Assembly (NCBI GenBank): GCA_963706835.1
Contig: CAVPOB010000002.1
Coordinates: 169,055 to 233,054 of the forward strand
Source: CAVXYG01 sp963706835
GTDB taxonomy: Bacteria > Actinomycetota > Actinomycetes > S36-B12 > GCA-2699445
Length of the DNA stretch: 64,000 nucleotides
Direction of reading: 5' to 3'
The position numbers were made by a program, and so were the translations under genes. Position 1 is the first letter of the stretch, and every line of letters starts with the position of its first letter. This document shows, piece by piece, positions 19,247 to 28,718 of the stretch. The notes beneath the pieces were generated by a model. The model was not told the DNA's origin and searched no databases. It was given only the letters and a program-made list of their open reading frames with translations.

Positions 19247-21375
19247 TCAGGCCGCGGCCTCGTCCTCGGGTGCTGCGGCCGCCGGTGCGGCCCCAACCGG
19301 CTTCTCCGCCTGACCCCCGGCAGGCGGTGCCTCGCCGGGTCCCGCAGGGGCGGGCGCCGGCTTGACTGGCTGGGCCGGCTCAACCGGCGCTCCGGCGTGG
19401 TCGGCTCGGCGGGGTTGACCGGTTCGCTCGGCGGCGTCGTCGGGTCGGCGGGGGCCGTCGGCGTCGGCTGCGGGGCCGGGGAGTAGCTCGGCGCGGTTGC
19501 CTGCGGGCGGTAGGTGGTGCCGCCCGACCGGTACCCGTTGCCGCTGGACGTGCTGCGTCGCACCGGATCCTCGAACTGCGCCGAAGGCTGCCCGTCGAGG
19601 TAGTCGCTGGTGTAGGCGGTCCAGATGGACAACGGGAAGGAGCTGCCGAACACCTTGGTCAGGCCGCCGGTGCCGCGCAGCGACACCGTGTTGCCAGCGG
19701 CGTCCTCCTTGCTGAGCATGACGGCTGTGGAAACCTGCGGACCATACCCGACGAACCAGGCGGACTTGTTGTCGTCGGTGGTACCGGTCTTGCCGGCGAC
19801 GTCGCGTCCTACGGCGAGCCCTTTCGTCGCTGTGCCGTTGGTGATGACGCGCTGCAGCGCGGCGTTGACCTGATCGGCCACCTCGGCCTCGAACCGCTGC
19901 TCGCCGCTCGGCGCCTTCTCGTACAGGGTGCGCCCGCGGCCATCGGTCACCTCGCTGACGAGGAACGGCTCGTGATAGACGCCGCGCGCGGCGAAGGTGG
20001 CGTACGCCGAGGCCATGTCCAGCGGGGTGGGGCTGGAGCTGCCCAGCACGAAGGTCAGGTCCCGGTTCACCCCTGCCGTATCGCGCGGCACGCCCGCCCG
20101 GAACGCGGCATCCATCACGTTGTCGATGCCGATCTCATTGGCCAGGGAGACGAAGGGGGTGTTGATCGAGCGCTCGGTCGCGCGCTGCAGGGTCACCGTG
20201 CCGTAATCGGTGTTGCCCTCGTTCTGCAGCGTGTAGCCGGCGATGGTGCGCGGGGAGTTGCCGTTCCAGCGCGAGTAGACCGACACACCCTGCTCGAAGG
20301 CCGCGGCGAGCGCGAAGGGCTTGAAGGTGGAGCCCGCCTGCGCGGTTGCCTGGGTCGCGTTGTTCAGCGAGCTGGTGACGTAGTCCGGGCCGCCGTACAT
20401 CGCCAGGATGCCGCCGGTCGCCGGGTCCACCGAGGCCGCGCCGATGCGCACCCCTTCGGTGGCCGTCTGCGGTCCTTGCTCGGCGACGGCCTGCGTCAGC
20501 GCCGCCTGAGCCTGCGGGTCGATGGAGGTGACGACACGCAGCCCGCCGGCGTCGATCTCGGCATTGGTGAAGCCGGCCTCGAGCAGTTCCGTGCGCGCCT
20601 GGGCGACCAGGTACCCGGTCTGTCCGCCGTACTTGTTCGAGAAGTCGCGCGGGGCGAAGGCCGGCAGGGTCAGCTCCTCGACCTGGCTGGGGCTCAGCCA
20701 GCCCTGGTCCACCATGCCCCCCACGACATAGTCGAACCTGTTCTGCAGGGCCTGCGGGTACTCTTCCGGCTCGTAGTCACCGGGCGACTGGATCAGCCCG
20801 GCGAGCGCGGCTGCCTCTGCGATGGTCAAGTCGGCGGCCCGATGGCCGTAGTAGGCCTGGGATGCCGCCTCGATTCCGTAGGCGCCGCGGCCGAAGTAGA
20901 TGCTGTTGAGGTAGCCGGCCAGGATCGTGTCCTTGTCGGAGGTGACATCCAGCTTCACGGCCAGGACTGCCTCCTGGACCTTCCTGGTGAGGGTGCGCTC
21001 CTGGGTCAGGAACACATTCTTGACGTACTGCTGGGTGATGGTGGACCCGCCCTGGGTGGCACCGCCGGAGATGTTGTTGACCGCCGCCCGGGTGAGGGCG
21101 ACCGGCGAAATGCCCTGGTGGTCGTAGAAGGCCCGGTCTTCGGCTGCGAGCACCGCCAGTTGTGCGTGCTCGGGCACCTCCGACAGCGGCACCGAGGTGC
21201 GGGTGACGTCACCGACCTCGGCGATGATCGTCCCGTCGGCGTAGGTGATCCGACTGTTCTCCGAGATCGCGGCCGCATTCGGCTCAGGCACCGGGTACAG
21301 CATCACCACTGCAGCTAGCACCGCCAGGCCGGCCATGACCGCCAGCAACGCCAGACCTGCAACTTTGCGCACCAC
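19247..21375 (-). CDS. bifunctional penicillin-binding protein 1 (class A)
   Basis: Peptidoglycan glycosyltransferase/transpeptidase, about 710 residues. One N-terminal membrane helix (VAGLALLAVMAGLAVLAAVVML) precedes the GT51 domain (AAEDRAFYDHQGIS, GGSTITQQYVKN, YLNSIYFGRGAYG). The transpeptidase motifs are STFK, SIN and KTGTT, followed by a Pro/Ala-rich tail. Start GTG 21375 is preferred because GGGGGAGG lies 6 bp upstream. Near 19392 the frame shifts; in the alternative frame the tail continues PVEPAQPVKPAPAPAGPG and ends EDEAAA at 19247. The uncorrected frame ends at 19237. Upstream of GT87 on the same strand. Confidence 0.93.
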
Positions 21376-21576
21376 GATGAGCCTCCCCCGAACGACACGA
21401 GGCGCCAACCCCGACCGGTACCGACGATTAGGACGCTCGACGGAGGGGGAATGTTCCACCACAGCGTGTGATGCCCGTCATGTCTGCTGCGGCGGTGGAC
21501 GGCGTCCGGACACCTACCCGACACGCGGACGCAGAGCGATGGTTACTTCTGCGTCAGGTAGGGTATATATCGACGC

Positions 21577-21597
21577 GATACATCCTTACGATGTATC
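21577..21597. promoter_or_regulatory. inverted repeat upstream of padR, probable PadR operator
   Basis: GATACAT, 7-bp spacer, ATGTATC: a perfect 7-bp inverted repeat in an AT-rich patch, next to TATATAT that could serve as a -10 element. It lies 107 bp before the PadR start and 202 bp before the PBP1 start, between divergent genes. PadR proteins bind such dyads and usually autoregulate. A related GATAC pair follows at about 21614-21636. Confidence 0.6.
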
Positions 21598-21703
21598 TGA
21601 ACAGTAGGTGACCCCGATACGTCGCCGCGATACAGGTGCGCTCACCGTACCTGATGGACGGGCCGGCAGCCGGAGCACCACCGAACTACAGGGAAGAGTC
21701 GAT

Positions 21704-22291
21704 ATGGCCAGGCGAAGTGGCGTGCTGGAGTACGCCGTGCTGGGCCTGCTGCAAGACGCTCCGATGCATGGCTACGAACTGCGCAAGCGGCTCAACAGCG
21801 TGCTCGGATCGTTCCGCGCGATCTCCTACGGCTCCCTCTACCCGTGCCTGCGGGGGCTGGTCGAGCAGGGGCTCATCGTCGAGGACGGGACCGGCGACGC
21901 CGGCGTCCCGGCCCTGTCCGGCCGGCGCGCCAAAGTGGTGTACCGCCTGACCGCCGATGGCAAGGAACGGTTCCAGCAGTGGCTGGACCAGTCGGGACCG
22001 GAGGCCTGGGAGGACGACCGCTTCGGCGTCCACCTGGCGTTCTTCGGGTCCACCGACGCCGATGTCCGGATGCGCATCCTGCAAGGGCGGCGCAGCCGAC
22101 TGGAGGAACGGCTCGCCACGCTGCGGGAATCCGCGGCGCGCGGGCGCGAGCGATTGGACCGGTACACGCTCCAGTTGCAGCAGCACGGCCTCGAGCAAGT
22201 CGAACGAGAGGTGCGGTGGCTGGGCGAGCTGATCGACCAGGAATCCGCGAACACAACAACCCAACCCAACTCCGGCACCGACCGCGAGTGA
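21704..22291 (+). CDS. PadR family transcriptional regulator
   Basis: Regulator of 195 residues. The N-terminal winged helix is typical: VLEYAVLGLLQDAPMHGYELRKRL, then SYGSLYPCLRGLVEQGLI and a wing with VVYRLTADGKERF. The C-terminal half is the helical dimerisation domain (RRSRLEERLATLRESAARG). Start ATG 21704 (MARRSGVLEYA) is chosen because similarity begins there and GGGAAGAG precedes it. It is 17 bp upstream of ino1 on the same strand, the same pairing as in mycobacteria, so it probably controls inositol synthesis. The effector is unknown. Confidence 0.93.
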   Translation: MARRSGVLEYAVLGLLQDAPMHGYELRKRLNSVLGSFRAISYGSLYPCLRGLVEQGLIVEDGTGDAGVPALSGRRAKVVYRLTADGKERFQQWLDQSGPEAWEDDRFGVHLAFFGSTDADVRMRILQGRRSRLEERLATLRESAARGRERLDRYTLQLQQHGLEQVEREVRWLGELIDQESANTTTQPNSGTDRE

Positions 22292-22308
22292 GAAAAGGAG
22301 AGAACACG

Positions 22309-23388
22309 ATGGGTGCAATCAACGTTGCCATCGTCGGCGTGGGCAACTGCGCCGCCTCGCTCGTCCAGGGCGTGGAGTACTACAAGAATGCCGACCCGGA
22401 GTCGCAGGTCCCAGGCCTGATGCACGTCCAGTTCGGGCCCTACCACGTCAGCGACGTGAAGTTCGTCGCCGCTTTCGACGTGGACGCCAAGAAGGTCGGC
22501 CAGGACCTGGCGCACGCGATCGTGGCCAGCGAGAACAACACGATCACCATCGCCGACGTGCCGCCGACCGGCGTCACGGTGCAGCGCGGCAACACTCTCG
22601 ACGGCCTCGGCAAGTACTACCGCGAGATGGTCACCGAGTCCGATGAGGAGCCGGTGGACATCGTTGCGGCGCTGAAGGAGTCCGAGGCCGACGTGCTGGT
22701 GTGCTACCTGCCCGTGGGCTCGGAGCAGGCCGCCAAGTACTACGCCCAGTGCGCGATCGACGCCGGCGTGGCGTTCGTGAACGCGCTGCCGGTGTTCATC
22801 GCCGGAACCCCGGAGTGGGCAGCCAAGTTCGAGGCGGCCGGCGTGCCGATCGTCGGCGACGACATCAAGAGCCAGGTCGGCGCGACCATCACCCACCGGG
22901 TGCTGGCCAAGCTGTTCGAGGACCGCGGCGTCGTCGTCGACCGGACCTACCAGCTCAACGTCGGCGGCAACATGGACTTCATGAACATGCTCGAGCGCGA
23001 GCGCCTGGAGTCCAAGAAGATCTCCAAGACACAGTCGGTGACCTCGCAGCTGTCCCGCGATATCGGCGCGCGCAACGTGCACATCGGCCCCAGCGACTAC
23101 GTCGCGTGGCTGGACGATCGCAAGTGGGCGTTCGTGCGGCTGGAGGGCCGGGCCTTCGGCGATGTGCCGCTGAGCCTGGAGTACAAGCTCGAGGTGTGGG
23201 ACTCCCCCAACTCGGCCGGCGTGATCATTGACGCCCTCCGCGCGGCGAAGATCGCCAAGGACCGCGGCATCGGTGGCCCCATCCTGAGCGCGTCGAGCTA
23301 CTTCATGAAGTCGCCGCCGGTGCAGTACACCGATGGCGAGGCCAAGCAGGCGGTGGAGGACTTCATCGCCGGACGCGTGGAGCGCTAA
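22309..23388 (+). CDS. ino1: myo-inositol-1-phosphate synthase
   Basis: Converts glucose 6-phosphate to myo-inositol 1-phosphate using NAD, the first step toward phosphatidylinositol, lipoglycans and mycothiol. The protein is 359 residues. The Rossmann motif AIVGVGNCAASLVQG is N-terminal. Other conserved runs are VNALPVFIAG, DDIKSQVGATITHR, NVGGNMDFMNM, SKTQSV and the C-terminal PPVQYTDGEAK. Strong ribosome-binding site AAAAGGAG before ATG 22309. A perfect hairpin lies 37 bp past the stop. Confidence 0.97.
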   Translation: MGAINVAIVGVGNCAASLVQGVEYYKNADPESQVPGLMHVQFGPYHVSDVKFVAAFDVDAKKVGQDLAHAIVASENNTITIADVPPTGVTVQRGNTLDGLGKYYREMVTESDEEPVDIVAALKESEADVLVCYLPVGSEQAAKYYAQCAIDAGVAFVNALPVFIAGTPEWAAKFEAAGVPIVGDDIKSQVGATITHRVLAKLFEDRGVVVDRTYQLNVGGNMDFMNMLERERLESKKISKTQSVTSQLSRDIGARNVHIGPSDYVAWLDDRKWAFVRLEGRAFGDVPLSLEYKLEVWDSPNSAGVIIDALRAAKIAKDRGIGGPILSASSYFMKSPPVQYTDGEAKQAVEDFIAGRVER

Positions 23389-23424
23389 GGCAACGATTTC
23401 GTCGGCAACGACCGGCGACGCGGA

Positions 23425-23458
23425 GCGGCCCGGACACCATCTGAGGTGTCCGGGCCGC
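23425..23458 (+). terminator. perfect hairpin terminator after ino1
   Basis: A 14-bp perfect stem with a 6-base loop (ATCTGA) follows the ino1 stop. No T-tract, but the stem is strong and placed where transcription of padR-ino1 should end. Confidence 0.8.
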
Positions 23459-23601
23459 AACACGTGGTAGCTGCGCGGACACTGCGGCGAATCTGCTCCT
23501 CTGTGCACTATTATGCGCAATCGCTTTCGCGCAGACGCCACATGGACGTACCCTCGATGACACGATGGACCCGAAACGGGTTTCGATGAGGTGGTGCGGC
23601 C

Positions 23602-25557
23602 ATGGTGGTGCGGAGCAAGGGGGCCATCATCGTCCTCGACGATGGCGGGCCCGAAGGCGCCGATCTGGTCACCCGGGCGCAGGGGGTGTGGCCGCAGATC
23701 TACCGCGTGACCGATCACGGAGAGCCCAACGCCGCGGAAACCATCATCAACGTCGGCAGCAAGCACCTCGACGTCAAGACCGTCGTGCGCACCATGTATG
23801 AGGAACAGGCGTACTTCTGCATGGTCCCCAGCACCCTTGACCCCGTGCAGACCGTCGCCGATCTGCTCTCCTCCGCCCGCGGCTACCTGGCCGACGGATT
23901 CCCGGCCTTCGTCCTGATCTCGGGCCGGCCCGCCATCCGCTACCGCAAGATCGCCGTCGTCCTGGACCCTGCGGAAGCGATCACCACCGGCTCACTGGTC
24001 TTGGCCGCGGTCGCCCTGGCCCACCGCACCGGTGCGGCACTTGACGGCCTCCTGCTGGGCGGCGACCCGGACAACCCGCCGGACAGCCATGCCGAGGTGC
24101 GGCAGATGTTCCGCATCAACGAGGGCGCCGAGTTGCTGCACCAGGCCGAGGATCTCGCCAGGGAAGTCGGGCTGCATACCCGGTGGCGCACCCTCGGGAT
24201 GGCAGGCCAGCGCGACCAACTGGTGCTGGATGTCGTCCGCGAGCAGGGCTACGACCTCGTCGTGGACGACCTGCGCCAGATCGACGTGGGCCCGCGGATC
24301 AGCCGCAAGAAACGTGTCTACCGGCAGTTGGTCGATGGCGACAGCATCGACACCGCCTATCGGCTGCTGCGCGACGCCCCGTGCGATGTCGCCGTGGTCG
24401 TCGATGCCGTCCGGATGCAACTCATTCCCCGCAGCTACGCCAAGGGTGCAGCCGTCGCGGCGCTGTCGATCGGACTGCTTGGGGTCGCCGTCCGACCGGC
24501 CGCCGCGGACGGCTCCGCCTCCGGTGCCGCCCCCACCACGGTCGAGGCGCCCCTGGACCCGGCGGCGCAGGCGACGGACGCCGGCGAGGCCGCCTCGGCC
24601 GAAGTGGCGGAATCAGCGCCGGCCGAGGCCGTGGAGCAGGCTGCTCCGGAGGCTCCTGCCCCCGTCGGGGCGCCAGCACCCGCTGCGGACGCCATCCCCG
24701 CCGATGTCAGCGCCGATCAAATGGCCTCCTACGAGCAGGGACTGGGGCAGGAGCAGGCCACGTTGCAGGCCGAACAGGCCGAGTTGGCCGCGCTGCAGCA
24801 GCAGCAGGCGGCCGCCGAATCCGCCGCGGCGCTGGCGGCAGCCGATCTGGCAATCGCTCAGCAGGATCTCGCCGACGCCAACGCCACGGAGGACAGCGCC
24901 GAGGAGTCGTTGGACTACGCAACGGACTCGCACAATACGCTCACCGAACAAGAGGTCTTGCAGGCACAGGGCTCGGCCAACCGGGCCGCCTACACCGCTG
25001 AGCACGCACAGGATGCCGTAGCGGAGGCTGAGCAGGCACTGCAGGACGCCAACGCCGAGGCCGCTGCAGTTGCTGATGCAGCAGCAACACAGCAGTCCGT
25101 TGTCGACGCGCAGGCGCAGAACGTGTCGCAGTGGCAGGCAGTGGTGGCGGAGGCCGAGACGAGGACCGACCAACGGGTCTCGCCTGTCCCGGGCTACTCG
25201 GTCACCACGTCCTACGGGACCGCCGGCAGCAACTGGTCCAGCGGCTACCACACCGGATCCGACTTCGCTGCCCCGTCCGGCACCGAGGTGGTTGCGGCTG
25301 CCAGCGGCACCGTCGTCGCGGCAGGCTTCAACGGCCCGTACGGCAACCAGATCACCATCCAGCACGCCGATGGGTCGCAGACCACCTACGCCCACCTGTC
25401 ATCGATATCGGTGTCGGTCGGCGAGACGGTCAGTGCCGGCGAGGCCATCGGGGCTGTGGGCTCCACCGGCAACTCCACCGGTCCGCACCTGCATTTCGAG
25501 GCCTTCGACTCCAGCGGCAACCGGCTGAACCCGGAAGCGTGGCTCACTCAGGCCTGA
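23602..25557 (+). CDS. universal-stress-like domain fused to membrane-anchored M23 peptidase
   Basis: A 651-residue fusion. Residues 1-275 look cytoplasmic and carry alpha/beta segments like a tandem universal-stress fold (KIAVVLDPAEAITTGSLVLAAVAL; QGYDLVVDD; VAVVVDA). One hydrophobic segment follows at about 281-298 (GAAVAALSIGLLGVAV). Next are an Ala/Pro/Glu-rich stretch and a long Ala/Gln coiled coil (about 365-515). The C-terminal M23 domain (about 527-651) keeps the zinc motifs: H-x3-D in GYHTGSD and HLHFE. Topology should be N-in, C-out, linking a cytoplasmic sensor to a peptidoglycan endopeptidase. ATG 23602 follows GAGGTGG. It is monocistronic. Confidence 0.82.
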   Translation: MVVRSKGAIIVLDDGGPEGADLVTRAQGVWPQIYRVTDHGEPNAAETIINVGSKHLDVKTVVRTMYEEQAYFCMVPSTLDPVQTVADLLSSARGYLADGFPAFVLISGRPAIRYRKIAVVLDPAEAITTGSLVLAAVALAHRTGAALDGLLLGGDPDNPPDSHAEVRQMFRINEGAELLHQAEDLAREVGLHTRWRTLGMAGQRDQLVLDVVREQGYDLVVDDLRQIDVGPRISRKKRVYRQLVDGDSIDTAYRLLRDAPCDVAVVVDAVRMQLIPRSYAKGAAVAALSIGLLGVAVRPAAADGSASGAAPTTVEAPLDPAAQATDAGEAASAEVAESAPAEAVEQAAPEAPAPVGAPAPAADAIPADVSADQMASYEQGLGQEQATLQAEQAELAALQQQQAAAESAAALAAADLAIAQQDLADANATEDSAEESLDYATDSHNTLTEQEVLQAQGSANRAAYTAEHAQDAVAEAEQALQDANAEAAAVADAAATQQSVVDAQAQNVSQWQAVVAEAETRTDQRVSPVPGYSVTTSYGTAGSNWSSGYHTGSDFAAPSGTEVVAAASGTVVAAGFNGPYGNQITIQHADGSQTTYAHLSSISVSVGETVSAGEAIGAVGSTGNSTGPHLHFEAFDSSGNRLNPEAWLTQA

Positions 25558-25576
25558 GGTCCTGCCCAGGACGCGG

Positions 25577-25987
25577 TCACTGCGGCTTCGCGCTGCAGTT
25601 GCCCCAGACCTCGAACGGCAGTTGACCGCCGTCGCGTTCGTAGGTGCCGTCAATGGTGAAGAGCAGGTCGGCCCCCATCGCGTAGTCGCCCACCGTTCCC
25701 GCCATCAGCGGCTCCTCGCTGAGGTCGAGCACGGCGACGCTGCCCGACCCCTCGGCGATGTTGATCGTCAGCAGCTCACCGGACGGATCAGTCCCCAGCG
25801 CGACCAGGGACAGATCCGCATCGGGGAAGCAGTCGACCAGGTCGTAGGTTGCGGTCTCGCCAGCCCTCGTCAACTGCGCCGTCATCGCCGCGGGAGGGGG
25901 ATCGGGCGCGGGTCCATCGGAGGTGCACCCAGCGGTGCCCGCGATCAGGGCGGCTGCTGCGAGCAGCGCTGCGGGCGGTCGCGGCAT
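25577..25987 (-). CDS. small lipoprotein with WGNC ending (paralogue 1)
   Basis: A 136-residue exported lipoprotein: basic start, hydrophobic stretch and lipobox IAGTAGC at residues 15-21. The mature part has a conserved Cys in VDCFPD and another in the C-terminal FEVWGNCSAK, likely to form a disulfide. The general plan resembles mycobacterial LpqH-type lipoproteins, which end FxVxGNC, but similarity is too weak for assignment. It is a paralogue of the next gene (26194-26622): both end DG-Y-RDG...WGNC. It converges with the M23 fusion gene, with only 19 bp between the stops. Function unknown. Confidence 0.75.
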   Translation of the reverse strand: MPRPPAALLAAAALIAGTAGCTSDGPAPDPPPAAMTAQLTRAGETATYDLVDCFPDADLSLVALGTDPSGELLTINIAEGSGSVAVLDLSEEPLMAGTVGDYAMGADLLFTIDGTYERDGGQLPFEVWGNCSAKPQ

Positions 25988-26193
25988 TGCATCAGCCTAG
26001 ACCAGGGTCGCGGTGGTGCCTGCGGTGGACGCGGCCCCGCGCTACGGGGCGAGTCGTCCCGACGAGCACCAAGCACCGGGCGCTGCGTCCTGCGAGGCCT
26101 CGCAGCGGACACCTGGGGCCGACCGTCCGGCACCCGCGCCCGGCCTGCCCGGCCTGCGATCATCACCCGGGGCTCCGGCCACAGCCGCCACTG

Positions 26194-26622
26194 CTACGCC
26201 GCTGGCTCCGCCGCTGGCTCCTTGTTGCAGTTGCCCCAGAGGCTGAACGAGCGTTCCTCGCCGTCTCGAAGATAGATACCGTCAACGGTGAACAGGCCGT
26301 CCGGATCGGGCACATACGCAGTGGCCGTGCCCTCGATGGCAGGCGTCTGCGTGCCGTCGAGCAGCGAGACTTCGCCCGCGCCATCGACGATGCTGACCAC
26401 GAGCAGCTCCAACTGCCCGTCGGTGGCATAGACGGTCAGCGATTCGTCATCGGTCATGGCACACGCGGTCATGTCGTAGGTCTTGCTGTCCCCGTCCTGG
26501 AGCAGGCGCACCTGCATCTGGGTGGGCGGGGTGTCCGGGTCACCCTCGCCGTCGGAGGTGCACCCGGTCAGCGCCAGCAGCACGGCGACGATGGCGGCGG
26601 GGATGGTGTGGCGCGAGCGCAT
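26194..26622 (-). CDS. small lipoprotein with WGNC ending (paralogue 2)
   Basis: A 142-residue lipoprotein with lipobox LLALTGC at residues 15-21, followed by TSDGEGDPDTPP. It shares with the downstream paralogue a Cys in the middle (MTACAMTDD), a beta-rich mature domain, and the ending IYLRDGEERSFSLWGNC. This supports a tandem duplication and a conserved disulfide. The LpqH-like idea applies equally and is equally tentative. A terminator hairpin lies between its start and the end of the next upstream gene. A gap of 206 bp separates the two paralogues, in which no gene is seen. Confidence 0.75.
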   Translation of the reverse strand: MRSRHTIPAAIVAVLLALTGCTSDGEGDPDTPPTQMQVRLLQDGDSKTYDMTACAMTDDESLTVYATDGQLELLVVSIVDGAGEVSLLDGTQTPAIEGTATAYVPDPDGLFTVDGIYLRDGEERSFSLWGNCNKEPAAEPAA

Positions 26623-26682
26623 GGGGGCAGCATATGTCAGCAGGAGTCGCTGTCCGGGCAGGGTCTGGCGCGGCGGACGTGC

Positions 26683-26726
26683 AGCAGAACCGCCGACCGG
26701 CGGATGAGCCGATCGGCGGTTCTGCT
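26683..26726 (-). terminator. hairpin between the anchored protein and the lipoprotein genes
   Basis: A 14-bp perfect stem (AGCAGAACCGCCGA and its complement) with a 16-base loop lies directly after the stop of the 26739-28718 gene. Confidence 0.75.
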
Positions 26727-26738
26727 CACGCAGCCTCC

Positions 26739-28718
26739 TCAGGCGCTGGACCTGCTGCCCAGCAGTTTGACCACCAGGCCGCCCGCGATGAGGGCGAGCA
26801 GGCCGACCAGAATCCGCGGCAGCGTGTACGGCATGTTGGTATCAGCCGCATCCACCCGGAACTCGTAGGCACCGGCGAGGACGGTATCTTCCGGCGTGCC
26901 CTCCGGCAGCGGACCATAGATCAGCGGGGACTCCGCCGACTTGGCCAACAGGCCTGCGATGCTCGCCTTCAGGTTGACGAGGACCTGGTCGGCATCCGCG
27001 ACTCCGCCCTGCAGTGCCGCAATCGCCTGTGCCGCGAAGGCCGAGACCTCCGCCAAGGCCGCACTCACACCGCTTGACACCTGGCCCAGGCCGGTGGTCA
27101 ACTGCTGGCCGCCGGGCGAGGACAGGATCGACGCGATCACGCTGTTGATCACGGAGTCCAGCGTGGGCAGTTCAGCCGTCGGCAGGTTGCCGCCGATGAT
27201 CTGCAGATTCTGCTGCAGGCCCGTCAGACCGCTCAGCAGCGCTTCGGCGACCGGCACCAGCGTCGTAACGAGCGGTGCGATGACGCTGATCTGTCCACCG
27301 ATGGTGCCCAGCTGGGGCAGGATCGCCGCCGCCGTGTCGATGAGGCACTGGGCTTCCGCGCGGGACCAGCTGCCGCTGCCGTCGCCGCACGGCGGGCCAT
27401 CGGGCAGTCCGGCGGCGCTCAGCGCGATCGACAGGGCCGTCGCTCCGCCGGGGAAGTTCGAGACGAACTCCACCAGGCTGGTGATCTCATCCCACCGCTC
27501 GTTGATCCCGGTCAGCGGCCCTTCGATCTGTTGCAGGACGCTGACGACTTCAGTCAGTCCGTCGATCGTCGGCTGCAGGTTCTGCGCCACGTCCTGCAGG
27601 TTGGTGCCGAACTGCGAGAAGAACTCGTTCAACCGACCTTCCAGCACCTTCAGCGGGTCCTCGCCGCCGCCGGAGGTCAACTGATCGATACCGCCGACCA
27701 CGTTCGCCAAGCCGGACTGGATCTCCGCGACGGCGGGATCGAGGTTGACCGGCGACTGCGAACCGTTCGGTGCGCTCTCGTCTTCCGGCGTCGCCGGATC
27801 GTCCTCGTGCGCCGGGATATGCAGCACCGCGACCTGGATCAGCATGCTCGGGATCAGTCCGTCAGTGACGTGCGCCGACCAGCCGAAGGTCGCCTTGCCA
27901 TCGCCGCTCAGCGGCCGGAACGGCAGCGCGATCCACTGCACCTGGTTGTTGCCGCGGCCGTCCGCTCCCTGGATGCCGGAGCCGGTGTTCAGCCCCGTGA
28001 AGCGGTAGGGCAACAGCGTCTTGGCAATCGCCACCAGCGGCACATCGGCCTCGACGGTAGTGGTTACCGGTTCGCCTGCCAGGTTCTCCACCGTCACCTC
28101 AGTCGGTGACGTGGTGTTATTCGTCAGCGTGTACGTCGCCGTGACGACCCCGGACTTGCCGACGATGTCCTGCGCCGTGACCGGCTCGCCATCGAGGGTG
28201 AACTCCGCCTCGAGATCGACCGCCACTTCGGCATCCTGCGGGTACAGCGACACCGACCGGGCGGTGGCGAAGCCGTCCTCGACCGTGACCTCCCACTGCC
28301 CCTCGCCGTCCTCGACGTCGATGAACCCGAACTTGTTCAAGTAGCGCGGCAGATCGCCGCCCTCGGGCACCGGGATGGTGTAGTCGCCGTCCTTGCTGCC
28401 GTCCGGGGGACCCTGCGCGGTCAACTGGGAGACCGACCAGCGGAAGTCCAGCAGGGAAGAGTTGGGCTCGGCATCGGCGTTGACGCGGATTTGCATGGAC
28501 TGGCCGAGGGCGAAGGTGTTGTCCTTAGGCGTGTTCGGGCCGGACTGGTGTCCGCCCTCCTCCGAGATTGCTTCTGGCTCGGCCTGGGTGGTCTCCGGAC
28601 TGGCTTCCGGACTCGGCGACTCCTCCTGCGCAAGTGCAGCACCGCCGGAGGCGAACAGCAGCGACGCGGTCGCCAGGCTAGCGACGGTCTTGACCGCCAG
28701 TGATCGGTGCAGGTTCAT
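26739..28718 (-). CDS. secreted, C-terminally membrane-anchored protein
   Basis: A 659-residue exported protein. A signal peptide spans about residues 1-30 (VASLATASLLFASGGAALAQ). An acidic Ser/Pro/Glu stretch follows, then a beta-rich domain. That domain has DIVGKSGVVTATYTLTNNT, which recalls a segment of YhgE/Pip-type ectodomains (weak). From about residue 330 the protein is helical with many small residues and a two-Cys hairpin (PPCGDG...AQCLID). It ends in a membrane helix (ILVGLLALIAGGLVVKLLG) and a basic tail. Its start overlaps the stop of the upstream membrane-protein gene by four bases (ATGA), so they are coupled. Family not recognised; a surface role is inferred. Confidence 0.75.
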   Translation of the reverse strand: MNLHRSLAVKTVASLATASLLFASGGAALAQEESPSPEASPETTQAEPEAISEEGGHQSGPNTPKDNTFALGQSMQIRVNADAEPNSSLLDFRWSVSQLTAQGPPDGSKDGDYTIPVPEGGDLPRYLNKFGFIDVEDGEGQWEVTVEDGFATARSVSLYPQDAEVAVDLEAEFTLDGEPVTAQDIVGKSGVVTATYTLTNNTTSPTEVTVENLAGEPVTTTVEADVPLVAIAKTLLPYRFTGLNTGSGIQGADGRGNNQVQWIALPFRPLSGDGKATFGWSAHVTDGLIPSMLIQVAVLHIPAHEDDPATPEDESAPNGSQSPVNLDPAVAEIQSGLANVVGGIDQLTSGGGEDPLKVLEGRLNEFFSQFGTNLQDVAQNLQPTIDGLTEVVSVLQQIEGPLTGINERWDEITSLVEFVSNFPGGATALSIALSAAGLPDGPPCGDGSGSWSRAEAQCLIDTAAAILPQLGTIGGQISVIAPLVTTLVPVAEALLSGLTGLQQNLQIIGGNLPTAELPTLDSVINSVIASILSSPGGQQLTTGLGQVSSGVSAALAEVSAFAAQAIAALQGGVADADQVLVNLKASIAGLLAKSAESPLIYGPLPEGTPEDTVLAGAYEFRVDAADTNMPYTLPRILVGLLALIAGGLVVKLLGSRSSA

